From: a candidate division FCPU426 bacterium
GTDB taxonomy: Bacteria > Oederibacteriota > Muellerivitia > Muellerivitales > Muellerivitaceae
NCBI GenBank assembly: GCA_030041545.1
Contig: JASHNQ010000015.1
Coordinates: 110,693 to 174,692, forward strand
Reading direction: 5' to 3'
DNA length: 64,000 nt
Of the stretch, positions 16,733 through 25,308 are shown piece after piece; positions within the stretch are counted from its first letter, which is position 1, and the number at the start of each line of letters is the position of its first letter. The position numbers and the translations under genes were made by a program. Under the pieces are notes generated by a model. That model had not been told where the DNA came from, did no database searches, and saw only the letters and a list, made by a program, of their open reading frames with translations.

Positions 16733-17837
16733 ATCTAAAACAACCGAACAAAACTCCGCAACACATAAGACACCCGCCACCCGCTGTCCCTGGGCGCCGC
16801 CCCTCCGCCACTCCCATGACCACTGGCACGGGCCCTGGGGCCGCCCTCCCCGGCACTGGTTTTTCATGCGGATCCTTTTTTTCTTCTTTTGGTTCGGCGT
16901 GGTGTTGACCGTCGCCTTTTTTCTTTTCGGGGGCCTGTCCTTCCACAATGTCCTGCACGCCTTTTGGATCGTCTTCCTCATCATGGCCCTGGGCGGCATG
17001 GTGCTGGGCCGCATGTTCAGGCCCCTGCGTTGGCTGATGTGGGGGGTCCATGAGATTTCCAACGGCAACCTGGACTTCCGGTTCCCCGCCCGGGGCCGCC
17101 ACGGTGAAATCGGTTACCTGGCCGAGCAGTTCAACCAAATGGTGGGGCACATCCAGGAAATGATCCGCTCCAAGGACCAATTGCTCCTGGACGTCAGCCA
17201 CGAACTCCGGAGTCCCCTGACGCGGCTGAAACTGTCGCTGGAAATGGCCCCCAAGGGCAAAATGAGGGATTCCATGCTCAACGACGTGGCCGAGATGGAA
17301 ACCATGCTCACCGAGATATTGGAAGCCGAGCGGCTCAAGAGCGGCAACGGGAAGCTTTCCCTTGCCGCCGTGGACTTGGCGGCCGTCGCCGCTGAAACGT
17401 TGAAAAGATACAAGGGCCGAAAACCCGGTTTGAGGCTCCTGGGGGAAAGGAAAGGCCTCGTCATTAACGCCGATGAGTCGCGGGTTAAGACGGTGTTCCA
17501 AAACGTCGTGGAGAACGCCCTGAAATATTCGGCGGGGCGGAAAAAACCCGTTGAAATAAGCTTGACGACCGAGGCGGACAACGCCCTGGTGGCCGTCCAG
17601 GATTTCGGGCCCGGCATTCCCCCGGAAGAGCGGGACAAGGTCTTCGAGCCCTTTTACCGCGTGGACAAGTCCCGCGCCAAGGAAACCGGCGGCTTTGGGC
17701 TGGGCTTAAGCCTCTGCCGGGAGATCATGCTGGCCCACGGCGGGGACATCCGCCTGGAAAGCGACTTGGGCCGGGGTACCAAGGTGGCTTTGCGGTTTCC
17801 CTTGAAGGGGCTCGTCATCTCCCCTGGGGATTCGTGA
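16728..17837 (+). CDS. Sensor histidine kinase without periplasmic domain
   Basis: 369 residues. The N-terminus is His/Trp/Pro-rich (HSHDHWHGPWGRPPRHW, residues 28-44). Two helices (about 45-68 and 75-97) are joined by only about six residues, so no periplasmic sensor exists. Then HAMP, HisKA with H158 (LLLDVSHELRSPLTRLK) and HATPase_c with N box NVVENALKYS, G1 DFGPGIPP and G2 GFGLGLSL. It should phosphorylate the regulator upstream. The ATG at 16728 lies inside the terminal repeat of the family A element, with GAGG six bases before it; a start at residue 47 (16866) is the alternative and would remove the His-rich tail. Confidence 0.9.
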   Translation: MTSKTTEQNSATHKTPATRCPWAPPLRHSHDHWHGPWGRPPRHWFFMRILFFFFWFGVVLTVAFFLFGGLSFHNVLHAFWIVFLIMALGGMVLGRMFRPLRWLMWGVHEISNGNLDFRFPARGRHGEIGYLAEQFNQMVGHIQEMIRSKDQLLLDVSHELRSPLTRLKLSLEMAPKGKMRDSMLNDVAEMETMLTEILEAERLKSGNGKLSLAAVDLAAVAAETLKRYKGRKPGLRLLGERKGLVINADESRVKTVFQNVVENALKYSAGRKKPVEISLTTEADNALVAVQDFGPGIPPEERDKVFEPFYRVDKSRAKETGGFGLGLSLCREIMLAHGGDIRLESDLGRGTKVALRFPLKGLVISPGDS

Positions 17838-17946
17838 TCGAATTGCGTTTTAATTTTGTTAAGGGCGGATGGGGCCGGGTTTTCGCTTAACCCCGCGGCG
17901 GGATAAATTTCTTGACCATCCCTCCCAGGGCGATTAGGCTTTCCCC

Positions 17947-19716
17947 ATGGAAAAAGTATCGGCTTCCTTCAAGGGACTGGCGGACGGCTTCCTGGCTTCC
18001 CTGCGCAAAGCCATCGCCGTCGTCAAGAACCCTTCCCTCTTTTTCAAATCCCCCGAATACATCCGTTTCACCATCCGCCTGAGGCCCCAGACTTTTCCGT
18101 GGTTTGTCCGCGGCGACTTGGACGGCTTCTTCGGCCTTTTCATCGACAACCTTCTGCAATTAATGCTGATCGGAAGCCTCTGCAAGGTCTTTTGCGGGCT
18201 CCCCAATGATTTCATCACGGGTCAAATACTCCCCGGAGCCGCCGTTTCCATCCTTCTGGGAAACCTTTATTACGCCTGGCAGGCCCGGGAGCTGGCCATT
18301 GATTCCCGCCGCAACGACGTGACCGCCCTTCCCTTCGGCATCAATACCCCCAGCCTCATCGCCTTCATCGTCCTGATCATGTCCCCGGTGTTCCAGGAAA
18401 CCCACGATTCCCACCTGGCCTGGCAGGCCGGCCTTTTCGCCTGCTTCCTGAACGGCCTCATGGAGATCGGGGGGGCCTATGCCGGCGACTGGCTGCGGCA
18501 AAACACGCCGCGGGCCGCCCTGCTTTGCGCCCTGGCCGGGGTGGCCGTGACCTTTATCGCCATGGGATTTATTTTCCAGATTTTCTCCTCCCCCCTCATC
18601 GGCTTTTTACCCCTCATGCTGATCCTGATCAGCTACGGTTCCCGCATGAAATGGCCCCTTTCCCTTCCCGGCGGCTTCGTGGCCGTGGTCATCGGAACCA
18701 TCCTGGCTTGGGCCTTCCGGTCCATCAACCTGACGACCCTGAATGTATCCACGGATCCCATTATGTGGGGTTTCCGCGCGCCCCACGCCGTACCCAAGGA
18801 CCTCTTCGCCCTTTTGTTCCATTCCACGGGGTGGAAATACCTGGCGGTTATTTTCCCCATGGGGCTCTTCAACGTCATCGGTTCCCTTCAAAATCTGGAA
18901 TCCGCCGAGGCCGCGGGTGATTCCTACGACACCAAGCCGTCCTTATTAACCAACGGCATCGCCACCCTGGTGGCGGCCCTTTTGGGAAGCCCCTTTCCAA
19001 CCACGATTTACATTGGCCATCCGGGCTGGAAAGCCTTGGGCGCCCGCCACGGTTATTCCATTTTGAACGGCGCCGTCATCACGCTCCTATGCCTGGCGGG
19101 AGGCGTCACCTTGTTCCTGAAGGTGGTGCCGCCCGAATGCATCCTGGGAATCCTCCTTTGGATCGCCATCATCATCACCGCCCAAGCTTTCCAAGAAATC
19201 CCCAAGGAACATGCCCTGGCCGTGGCCTTCGGATTGATCCCGGCTTTCGCCGCCTTCACCTTGGAAGTGGTGGTGAAACAAACCCTTATCGCGACCAAAA
19301 CCCCCTTGTCCTCGGTGGCGGCGATCCTGGACGACCCGACCAATCCCCTCCACCTTCACGGGCTCATCGCCTTGAGCCAGGGTTTTTTGCTCGTTTCCAT
19401 GATTTTCGCGGCCGTCATGGCCTTCATTATCGACCATAAATTCCTGAGGGCCGCCCAATGGTCCTTCGCCGCCTCCCTGCTTTCCTTCACCGGGTTCATT
19501 CACGCCTATAAATTGCCGGTCGACTCCTTCTGGATCCAAAACAAGTTCGGCGTCCTCGCCGAGCCGAACTTCGGGATCATGTATGCACTGACCGGCGCCA
19601 TCCTGATGATTTTGCACTACCGGCAGAAATCTAACGCCAAACCCGCTCGGCGCAAGAAGAAGGGCCAAAAGGACGAGTTTGAAGAACCTCCCAAGAGCAA
19701 GGTCAGCTACCTTTAA
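17947..19716 (+). CDS. NCS2/AzgA-like permease, substrate unknown
   Basis: 589 residues, about 12-14 helices. Features of the xanthine/uracil permease superfamily are visible: NDVTALPFGINTPSLIAFI near the start of the core (residues about 118-136), GLMEIGGAYAG, and NVIGSLQNLESAEAAGDSY, where acidic residues of the substrate site normally lie. A soluble N-terminal stretch of about 50 residues precedes the first helix and a Lys/Arg-rich tail follows the last. It is downstream of the kinase in the same direction but 109 bp away. The RBS is weak. It may carry a purine, a related base or another anion; I cannot say which. Confidence 0.75.
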   Translation: MEKVSASFKGLADGFLASLRKAIAVVKNPSLFFKSPEYIRFTIRLRPQTFPWFVRGDLDGFFGLFIDNLLQLMLIGSLCKVFCGLPNDFITGQILPGAAVSILLGNLYYAWQARELAIDSRRNDVTALPFGINTPSLIAFIVLIMSPVFQETHDSHLAWQAGLFACFLNGLMEIGGAYAGDWLRQNTPRAALLCALAGVAVTFIAMGFIFQIFSSPLIGFLPLMLILISYGSRMKWPLSLPGGFVAVVIGTILAWAFRSINLTTLNVSTDPIMWGFRAPHAVPKDLFALLFHSTGWKYLAVIFPMGLFNVIGSLQNLESAEAAGDSYDTKPSLLTNGIATLVAALLGSPFPTTIYIGHPGWKALGARHGYSILNGAVITLLCLAGGVTLFLKVVPPECILGILLWIAIIITAQAFQEIPKEHALAVAFGLIPAFAAFTLEVVVKQTLIATKTPLSSVAAILDDPTNPLHLHGLIALSQGFLLVSMIFAAVMAFIIDHKFLRAAQWSFAASLLSFTGFIHAYKLPVDSFWIQNKFGVLAEPNFGIMYALTGAILMILHYRQKSNAKPARRKKKGQKDEFEEPPKSKVSYL

Positions 19717-19732
19717 ACGGCAACCTCTTGAA

Positions 19733-19855
19733 CCGCGAAGGCGCGAAGAACGCGAAGAAAATAAAGGTAAAACTGCCCTTTTGACTTTCTTCCCAAAAAC
19801 CGTTAAAAATCTCCCAGGTTTTCTTTAAGGATTTACCTTCGCGATTTCGCGGTGG
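19733..19855. repeat. Inverted repeat, family C, copy 2
   Basis: Left arm CCGCGAAGGCGCGAAGAACG and right arm CTTCGCGATTTCGCGG flank about 85 bp. It resembles the element at 11117. It separates the permease from the START-domain gene and ends 20 bp before that gene's start. Confidence 0.75.
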
Positions 19856-19875
19856 AATAATTTTTGGAGGTTTCC

Positions 19876-20664
19876 ATGAAAGGCCGCTTTTTATCCGCTC
19901 TCATTCTCGTTTCCGTGCTGTCCGTAAAGGCTTGGGCCGGTGCTTCGGCGGGCGTCACTTCGGTGTCGGACCCCTTGCTGGTGGCGCACAAGGACTCGGA
20001 CTTCCACTGGCAGAAATCCTGTGAGACCGACGGGCTGACCGTCTACTGGTCTAAGGTGGAGGGAAGCCAGGTCATCGCCTTCAAGGGCGACGGCATCGTA
20101 GACGAACCCTTGGACAAGGTGGCTTCGGTCATCGTGGACACCACGCGCGGCACGGAGTGGATCGACAGCCTGGTGGCCTCCAAGGTGGTGCGCCCCCTAA
20201 ACCCCACCGAGTTCATCGAGTACGACCACGTGGGCATCCCCTTCCCCTTCGACACCGTCATGTCGGACAGGGACTTCGTCTCCCACGTGACCGTGGATTA
20301 CGACCCCCAGACCCGGTGGATGAGCATCAGCTACCTGCCCGCCGAGGACGGGCTGGCCCCCGTTTTGAGGAAATACACCCGGGGCGTGATGACCTGCGTG
20401 TTCAAGATGGTGCCCATGTCCCTGCCGGACCAGACCTACGTGGAGGCCGAGGTGCATTGCGACCCCCGGGGCGCGGTGCCCAAGTGGCTAGTGAACTTCT
20501 TCCAGGAGGGCTGGCCGGAGACCACCTTCGAGAACCTGCGCCGCGAGGTGAAGAAGCCGGACATCAAGGTGGTGCCCATCATCGCCGGTATCCTGGAAAA
20601 AGCTCCGGTCAAAGTGGCCAAAAACAGCGGAAAATCGAAGGCCTTAGCCGCGAATTTGCGCTGA
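19876..20664 (+). CDS. Secreted START-domain (lipid-transfer fold) protein
   Basis: 262 residues from the ATG at 19876 (GGAGG five bases upstream). Signal peptide to SVKAWAGA. The rest fits one START domain: DFHWQKSCETDGLTVYWSKV at the entry, TTRGTEWIDSLVASKVVRPL, FPFDTVMSDRDFV, and a C-terminal lid helix in WLVNFFQEGWPETTFENLRR. Bacterial START proteins of this kind bind lipids or other hydrophobic ligands in the periplasm. It appears to be a single-gene unit; the minus-strand terminator downstream belongs to the convergent ridA-like gene. Confidence 0.88.
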   Translation: MKGRFLSALILVSVLSVKAWAGASAGVTSVSDPLLVAHKDSDFHWQKSCETDGLTVYWSKVEGSQVIAFKGDGIVDEPLDKVASVIVDTTRGTEWIDSLVASKVVRPLNPTEFIEYDHVGIPFPFDTVMSDRDFVSHVTVDYDPQTRWMSISYLPAEDGLAPVLRKYTRGVMTCVFKMVPMSLPDQTYVEAEVHCDPRGAVPKWLVNFFQEGWPETTFENLRREVKKPDIKVVPIIAGILEKAPVKVAKNSGKSKALAANLR

Positions 20665-20694
20665 TGGCCGCTGAAAAACGAAAACCCACCTGCT

Positions 20695-20730
20695 AAAACA
20701 AAAAAGCCCATCCTTTTTTTCAGGATAGGC
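20695..20730 (-). terminator. Rho-independent terminator
   Basis: On the minus strand GCCTATCCT pairs with AGGATGGGC (one mismatch) around a 7-nt loop and is followed by six T. It ends the ridA-like transcript about 180 bp past its stop codon. Confidence 0.75.
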
Positions 20731-20792
20731 ATTGTGTTGCTATCTGCTTTTAATTCCCAACTTCGAACTCCTACACAGTTTCTCCTTTGTAA

Positions 20793-20859
20793 TGGGACTG
20801 AAAGTCCCAAAAATGAGAACTATGTTACCCTCATTACATTGCATCGGGCGAAGCCCGAT
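20793..20859. repeat. Two GAA-triloop hairpins
   Basis: Perfect hairpins TGGGACT-GAA-AGTCCCA (20793-20809) and ATCGGGC-GAA-GCCCGAT (20843-20859) in the gap between the START and ridA-like genes. The second contains GCGAAGC, the sequence of an exceptionally stable DNA mini-hairpin. Copies of this type recur at 23189 and 49371. Confidence 0.7.
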
Positions 20860-20906
20860 ATTAGGTCATAGAAAATAAGGGTAACTCTTCACTCCTGGAA
20901 TGATTT

Positions 20907-21296
20907 TTATTCCAGGTAGGCGTCCGCCTCGATCTCCACCACCATTTCCGGGTCAATGAGCTTGGACACCTCCACCATCGTGGTGGCGGGACGGATGTCC
21001 TTGAAGAATTCACCGTGGGCCTTTCCGTATTTCTCCCACTCGGCGATCTTGGTCACGAACATGCGGGTGCGCACCACGTTCTTGAGGGAGGTGCCGGCCT
21101 TTTGGAGGGCGGACTCGATGTTCTTGAGGATTTGCCGCACTTGGGCCTCCGGGTCGCCGGGACCGACTACCTTGCCGTCCGGCCCGGTGGCGGTGGTGCC
21201 GGATACCCAGATTTGGTTCCCGATCTTGACCGCGCGGGAATATCCGATCAAGGGTTCCCACCTCGACCCGGTGCTGATGTTTTCGCGCTTTGCCAT
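20907..21296 (-). CDS. RidA/YjgF-family protein (enamine/imine deaminase-like)
   Basis: 129 residues from the ATG at 21296 (AGAGGA six bases upstream; a TTG five codons earlier is less likely). Typical features: [16 protein letters not shown], the [29 protein letters not shown] helix-strand unit (residues about 45-73) and the C-terminal [11 protein letters not shown]. The arginine used by active RidA for the substrate carboxylate is probably the R in VVRTRMFV. The protein should form a trimer in the cytosol and hydrolyse reactive enamines made by PLP enzymes. It is a single gene with its own terminator. Confidence 0.9.
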   Translation of the reverse strand: MAKRENISTGSRWEPLIGYSRAVKIGNQIWVSGTTATGPDGKVVGPGDPEAQVRQILKNIESALQKAGTSLKNVVRTRMFVTKIAEWEKYGKAHGEFFKDIRPATTMVEVSKLIDPEMVVEIEADAYLE

Positions 21297-21414
21297 ATCC
21301 TTTCCTCTCAATGATCAATTGTTTTTACGGGTTTTCTCAATCTTGAATGATGGAAGTTTTTAACCAAAGGTTAAAAACTCACAACAATTCAAAATTCTAA
21401 TTCAAAATTGCCGT

Positions 21415-21723
21415 TCAGGACGACCCGACCTTGCGTGGCGCGCTCACCTGTTTTTGCACGTTCGTGGGCCCCCCCATCTTGGGCCCGTGGGCATGGTCGT
21501 GCTTGTGGCCGTGTTCGTGGGGATGCTCGTGGCCCTGGTGGTCGTGGTCGTGTTCCTCGGCCTTCATTTTCTTGGCCGTCTCCTCGTTCACCTTGGCCAA
21601 AGCCGCGCTTTGGGCCTTCTCGTCCGCTTCCATATGGCATTTCTTGTACTTCTTGCCGGAACCGCAGGGGCAGGGTTCATTACGCCCCGTTTTCAGCCGC
21701 GCCCGCCAGTCGTTGTCCGCCAT
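21415..21723 (-). CDS. SEC-C motif protein with His-rich tail
   Basis: 102 residues. The SEC-C zinc motif [15 protein letters not shown] (residues 16-30) is followed by a Lys/Ala/Glu helix and then a stretch of alternating His, Asp, Glu and Gly ([20 protein letters not shown]). SEC-C binds one zinc and is found at the end of SecA, where it contacts SecB and ribosomes, and in small proteins of unknown role. The His/Asp tail looks like a metal-binding or storage segment. No other gene is clearly linked to it; its 3' neighbour is the ridA-like gene, 118 bp away. Confidence 0.85.
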   Translation of the reverse strand: MADNDWRARLKTGRNEPCPCGSGKKYKKCHMEADEKAQSAALAKVNEETAKKMKAEEHDHDHQGHEHPHEHGHKHDHAHGPKMGGPTNVQKQVSAPRKVGSS

Positions 21724-21849
21724 AGGTCCTCCAAACGTTAAAGTGCCGCCATTATACGGTTTTTGGCCTTAAAAGCATCCCCGGTCGGTTGCAAAAGGGG
21801 CATGTCCTTCGATATGCTTTGTCACGGTAGGAAAAGCAAGGGAGGGCCC

Positions 21850-22311
21850 ATGCCCGCCGGGGACGCCACCGAAAAAGCCTTGGAGGATATCCGCCGCCTG
21901 CGGGACTGCCTTCAGGGCACTTTTTTCCTGGACCGCCTGAAACTGACGGAGCTGGAAAAGCTCATGTCGTCCATGAAAAAGCTCAAAGTGCCCGCCGGCT
22001 ACACCGTTTTCAAGCAGGGCGACCACGGCGACACCTTCTATCTGGTGTCCAAGGGTCGCCTTTCCTTCTGGGTCCGCAAAGGCCTCAAGGAGGTCAAGGT
22101 CACAGAACTCCAGCCCCTGGATTATTTTGGGGAGACGGCCTTGATCAGCGATGCCCCCCGCTCGGCCACCGTCAAGGCCGACACCGATTGTGAGCTTTTC
22201 ATCCTTCACGAGGCCGACTTCCACGACATCCTGATGGCCAACCCCTGGATCGCCGGGGAGATCAAGGCCCAGATGGACCGCAAGTCCCGCATCAAGAAAC
22301 AATCCTATTAA
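21850..22311 (+). CDS. Cyclic-nucleotide-binding-domain protein
   Basis: 153 residues from the ATG at 21850 (GGGAGGG three bases upstream); the longer frame upstream has no coding look. A short helical lead is followed by a single cNMP-binding domain: VFKQGDHGDTFYLVSKGRLSFW (beta-roll), then the phosphate-binding cassette FGETALISDAPRSATVKA, where FGE-(9)-R-A-T is the cyclic nucleotide signature. No DNA-binding domain follows, unlike CRP. It could be a cAMP/cGMP sensor that acts through a partner. It overlaps the convergent gene by 4 bp. Confidence 0.9.
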   Translation: MPAGDATEKALEDIRRLRDCLQGTFFLDRLKLTELEKLMSSMKKLKVPAGYTVFKQGDHGDTFYLVSKGRLSFWVRKGLKEVKVTELQPLDYFGETALISDAPRSATVKADTDCELFILHEADFHDILMANPWIAGEIKAQMDRKSRIKKQSY

Positions 22312-22970
22312 GGGCGGTCCAGGTGGTCCAGGCGGCCCTTCAGGTAAAAGATGGTTGCCTCGTGCTTCCACAGGCTCTCATAGGCCCCCCAAAAAAGATG
22401 GCTCACGTAATCCAACTGGAACTCGGCGATGAGGCGCGGCCCCGCGCCCTCGGCGCTCAAGCCCCGGGCCCATTGCCGCCATTTGTCCCCGGATAGGAGA
22501 AGCCGGGCCAATCCGCTTTCTCCGTTAATCCGGTTCCTCAGGTATTGCACCATGAGGGTTTCCAAATTGCCCTCGGCCTCAAGGAATTCCTCCCGCAGTC
22601 CCAATAGCGCGTTTTTTTCAAACACCTTTGCCATATAAAGATCCTTGGCCTCCATATAGTCCGGGTTGTAATGCTCCCCCATGGCGAAGATGTAACTTTC
22701 CACGTCCCGCCGTTGTCCCACCAAGAGGTAACGAATTTCATTCGCCAGGAAATCCCATTGCTGGGGGCGGCTCAGGGCATGGAGCGGCACGCCCCGGATC
22801 GTCGCGGGAATCTCGTGGCGGCAGATGTGGCAAAGATTTTGGGGGGATTGGGTGTCCGGTTGGTTTTGGAGATTTTCCAGGCAATAGGGGCAGCGGGAGG
22901 AACCGTCCCAGGCAGGGCTGTAATCGCGACGGAATTTCAGCGGAATATCGACGACGTTCGACTTGTCCAT
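22308..22970 (-). CDS. Hypothetical protein with N-terminal zinc ribbon
   Basis: 220 residues. Two Cys pairs, CPYC (about residues 28-31) and CHIC (about 47-50), form a zinc-ribbon-like knuckle. The rest is predicted helical and acidic with many Leu, Glu, Trp and Tyr (LSRPQQWDFLANEIRYLL, KALLGLREEF-like stretch). No transmembrane segment. No family recognised. It converges with the cNMP-binding protein, with 4 bp of overlap at the stops. The RBS is not strong. Confidence 0.65.
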   Translation of the reverse strand: MDKSNVVDIPLKFRRDYSPAWDGSSRCPYCLENLQNQPDTQSPQNLCHICRHEIPATIRGVPLHALSRPQQWDFLANEIRYLLVGQRRDVESYIFAMGEHYNPDYMEAKDLYMAKVFEKNALLGLREEFLEAEGNLETLMVQYLRNRINGESGLARLLLSGDKWRQWARGLSAEGAGPRLIAEFQLDYVSHLFWGAYESLWKHEATIFYLKGRLDHLDRP

Positions 22971-23520
22971 GTTTCACCTCACTCGCCTAGAAGTCAATCG
23001 AAGGGTTGAGGGAGAGCGTCTCTTCCAACCATGTCAGTGTGCTCCCATGAAGTTCGGGTTGTAAACGAAAAAGCGCCTTGTCGTTAAACTGAACGAGGCT
23101 GTGAAGAAACCGGACACCCTGATTCCCATTTAACAATCGGGCGGCAAAAGCCCGAACCATGAAATCAGGCTAGTCCCGTTTTCCTTACCCAGGCGAAGCC
23201 TGGATTTCGAATGATGAAACCGGACAGCTTAGCCACCGACCTGTCCGGCATAGCTCGAACGGTAGTGAGAAATCAGCGAAGCCGGAAGCCGAACGGTAGC
23301 GATGATTGGCGAAGGTGGAGGCCAGGGCGGGGATAGGTTGAAGGGGATGAAAGCGGATTCGAGGGCGGGAAAAATAAATATCCGGGCCTTAACTATATTC
23401 TAATGGCCTGACCCCTTTGTATTAAACAATCAATTTCTTTTTAAACCGAGGGATTTAAGTATATAAATCCCATTTCAAAGGGGGAGTTAGTTCAAACCGA
23501 GCCACTACCGGTGAAGGCGG
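22971..23520. other. Intergenic gap with a REP-like end and a hairpin
   Basis: 550 bp without a convincing gene. It contains a GAA-triloop hairpin CCAGGC-GAA-GCCTGG (23189-23203), an inverted pair CCGGACAG (23221) and CTGTCCGG, and at 23402-23420 ATGGCCTGACCCCTTTG, which matches the outer end of the RAYT elements at 59.6-61.4 kb. It is probably the remnant of an excised or decayed RAYT-linked repeat. Confidence 0.55.
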
Positions 23521-25188
23521 CTATCGCTTGCCGCTCTTGGCCGCTTCCTTGAGGCGCTTGGCCTCGCGGGCCGTCCATTCCTCGTACTCGGCGTAGCTGC
23601 CCTTGAAGTCCACATAGGTGCCGTCCATCTTGAGTTCCAAAACGCGGTTGGCCACCTTGCCGATTAAATCCTGGTCGTGGGAGGAAAAAAGCACGGTCCC
23701 CGTATATTCGGAAAGCGCGGTGGAGAGGGACTCGATGGATTCCAGGTCCATGTGGTTGGTGGGCTCATCCAGGATGAGCACATTCCCGCCTTCCAGCATG
23801 AGGCGCGAGAGCACCATGCGCTGGCATTCGCCCCCGGAGAGCACCTTCACGTTCTTGTCCTGCTCCTCGCCGGAAAAAAGCATGCGGCCCAGCATGCCCC
23901 GGATTACCTGGCCTTCCGAAAACGGGTCGAACTGCCGCAGCCACTCGAGCGCCGTCATGTCGCGTGTCAGTTCCTCCTTCACGTCCTGGGGCATGGAGGA
24001 AAGCTTGACCGTGGAGCCCCAAACCGCCTGGCCCTCGGCCATCTTCAATCCCCATTGGGCCAGGGTGGAGCCTTCGGCCTGGTAGGCTCCGACCAGGCAC
24101 TTGATGAGCGTGGTCTTGCCCACGCCGTTGGGCCCGATGATGGCCACCTTGTCCCCGTTACCCACGATGAAGCTGACTTTCTTGAGCACCTTGAGGTCGC
24201 CATAGGCCTTGCTGATGCTCTTGACGTTGAGGATGTCCTTTCCCGCGGGTTGCTTTTCCTTGAAATAAAGCCGGGGGTATTGGCGGGTGGAGGGGACGAT
24301 CTCCTCCAGCTCGATCTTTTCCAAAAGCCGGGCGCGGCTGGTGGCCTGGGCGCTCTTGGAGGCGTTGGCGGAGAACCTGGCGATAAACTCCTTGAGCTCC
24401 GCAATCTGCTTTTCCTTGCGGGCGTTTTCGGTCATCTTGCTGTCCAGGGCCTGCTTGGAGGCATGGACGAAAAAGTCGTAGTTGCCCGTGTAAACCGTCA
24501 CCTTCTCGCGGTCCACGTCCGCGATATGGGTGCAGATGTGGTTGAGGAAGTGGCGGTCGTGGGAGATGACGATGATGGTGCCGTCGTAGGCGTTCAGGTA
24601 GTCTTCCAGCCAGTCGATGGTGCGGATATCCAGGTTGTTGGTGGGCTCGTCCAAAAGCAGCACGTCGGGCTTGGCGTAAAGCACCTGGGCCAGCAGCACC
24701 CGCACCTTCCAGCCGCCGGTCAATTGCTTCATCTTCCAGTCGTGCTTCCCGGTCTCGATGCCCAGGCCTTCCAGCAGTTCCCCGGCCCCGGCCGTGATGG
24801 TGTAGCCGTCCATCTCCCCAAAATGGGACTCCAGCTCCGCGGCGCGGATGCCCTCCTCGTGGGTCATGTTGGGCTTGGCGTAAAGCGTGTCCTTTTCCTG
24901 CTGGATCTTCCAGAGGTCCTCCCGGCCCATGAGGACCGTGTCCAGGACCGTGGTCTCGTCGAAGGCGTTTTGGTCCTGCTTCAACATGGCCAGCTTGACG
25001 CCGCGGTCCACCGCGATCTCGCCCTCGTCGGGCTTGAGCTGGCCCGCCAGGATCTTCATGAAGGTGGACTTGCCCGCGCCGTTGGCGCCGATCAAGCCGT
25101 AGCAGTAGCCCGGGTTGAACTTGACCGTCACCTTGTCGAAAAGGGTCTTCTTGCCGAACTTGAGGGTGACGTCTTTCGCCGAAATCAT
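23521..25188 (-). CDS. ABC-F family ATPase (YbiT-like)
   Basis: 555 residues with two ATPase domains and no membrane part. Domain 1: Walker A GANGAGKS, signature variant LTGGWKVRVLLAQ, Walker B VLLLDEPTNNLDI. Domain 2: Walker A GPNGVGKT, signature LSGGECQRMVLSRL, Walker B VLILDEPTNHMD. The Arg/Lys-rich linker between them (residues about 245-320) is the arm that reaches the ribosomal P-site. The W for Q in the first signature is as in YbiT (APGWKLR). These proteins act on stalled ribosomes. Single gene; the start at 25188 has little RBS. A run of ACTGTCGACTGTG-like repeats lies upstream at 25215-25262. Confidence 0.93.
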   Translation of the reverse strand: MISAKDVTLKFGKKTLFDKVTVKFNPGYCYGLIGANGAGKSTFMKILAGQLKPDEGEIAVDRGVKLAMLKQDQNAFDETTVLDTVLMGREDLWKIQQEKDTLYAKPNMTHEEGIRAAELESHFGEMDGYTITAGAGELLEGLGIETGKHDWKMKQLTGGWKVRVLLAQVLYAKPDVLLLDEPTNNLDIRTIDWLEDYLNAYDGTIIVISHDRHFLNHICTHIADVDREKVTVYTGNYDFFVHASKQALDSKMTENARKEKQIAELKEFIARFSANASKSAQATSRARLLEKIELEEIVPSTRQYPRLYFKEKQPAGKDILNVKSISKAYGDLKVLKKVSFIVGNGDKVAIIGPNGVGKTTLIKCLVGAYQAEGSTLAQWGLKMAEGQAVWGSTVKLSSMPQDVKEELTRDMTALEWLRQFDPFSEGQVIRGMLGRMLFSGEEQDKNVKVLSGGECQRMVLSRLMLEGGNVLILDEPTNHMDLESIESLSTALSEYTGTVLFSSHDQDLIGKVANRVLELKMDGTYVDFKGSYAEYEEWTAREAKRLKEAAKSGKR

Positions 25189-25308
25189 CTTCTAGCCTTT
25201 TGTTGTCAGGTGGGCTGCCAACTGTCGACTGTGAACTGTCGGCTGCCGTAGGGCCGCAATTGTCGGACGATTCCAACGGGGAGTCAAGGACGTTTGAACG
25301 GCGGGGAT

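Noticed and set aside
20821..20836. GTTACCCTCATTAC as another GTAAC box
   Set aside because: The second half-site is ATTAC at the wrong spacing (9 instead of 10), and no promoter-like context follows.
23677..25251. A 524-codon open frame antisense to the ABC-F ATPase
   Set aside because: It mirrors the codon pattern of a clear gene on the other strand and has no domain, signal or RBS. The same holds for the long antisense frames at 2550-3839, 31732-33447, 35387-36358 and 36399-37523.
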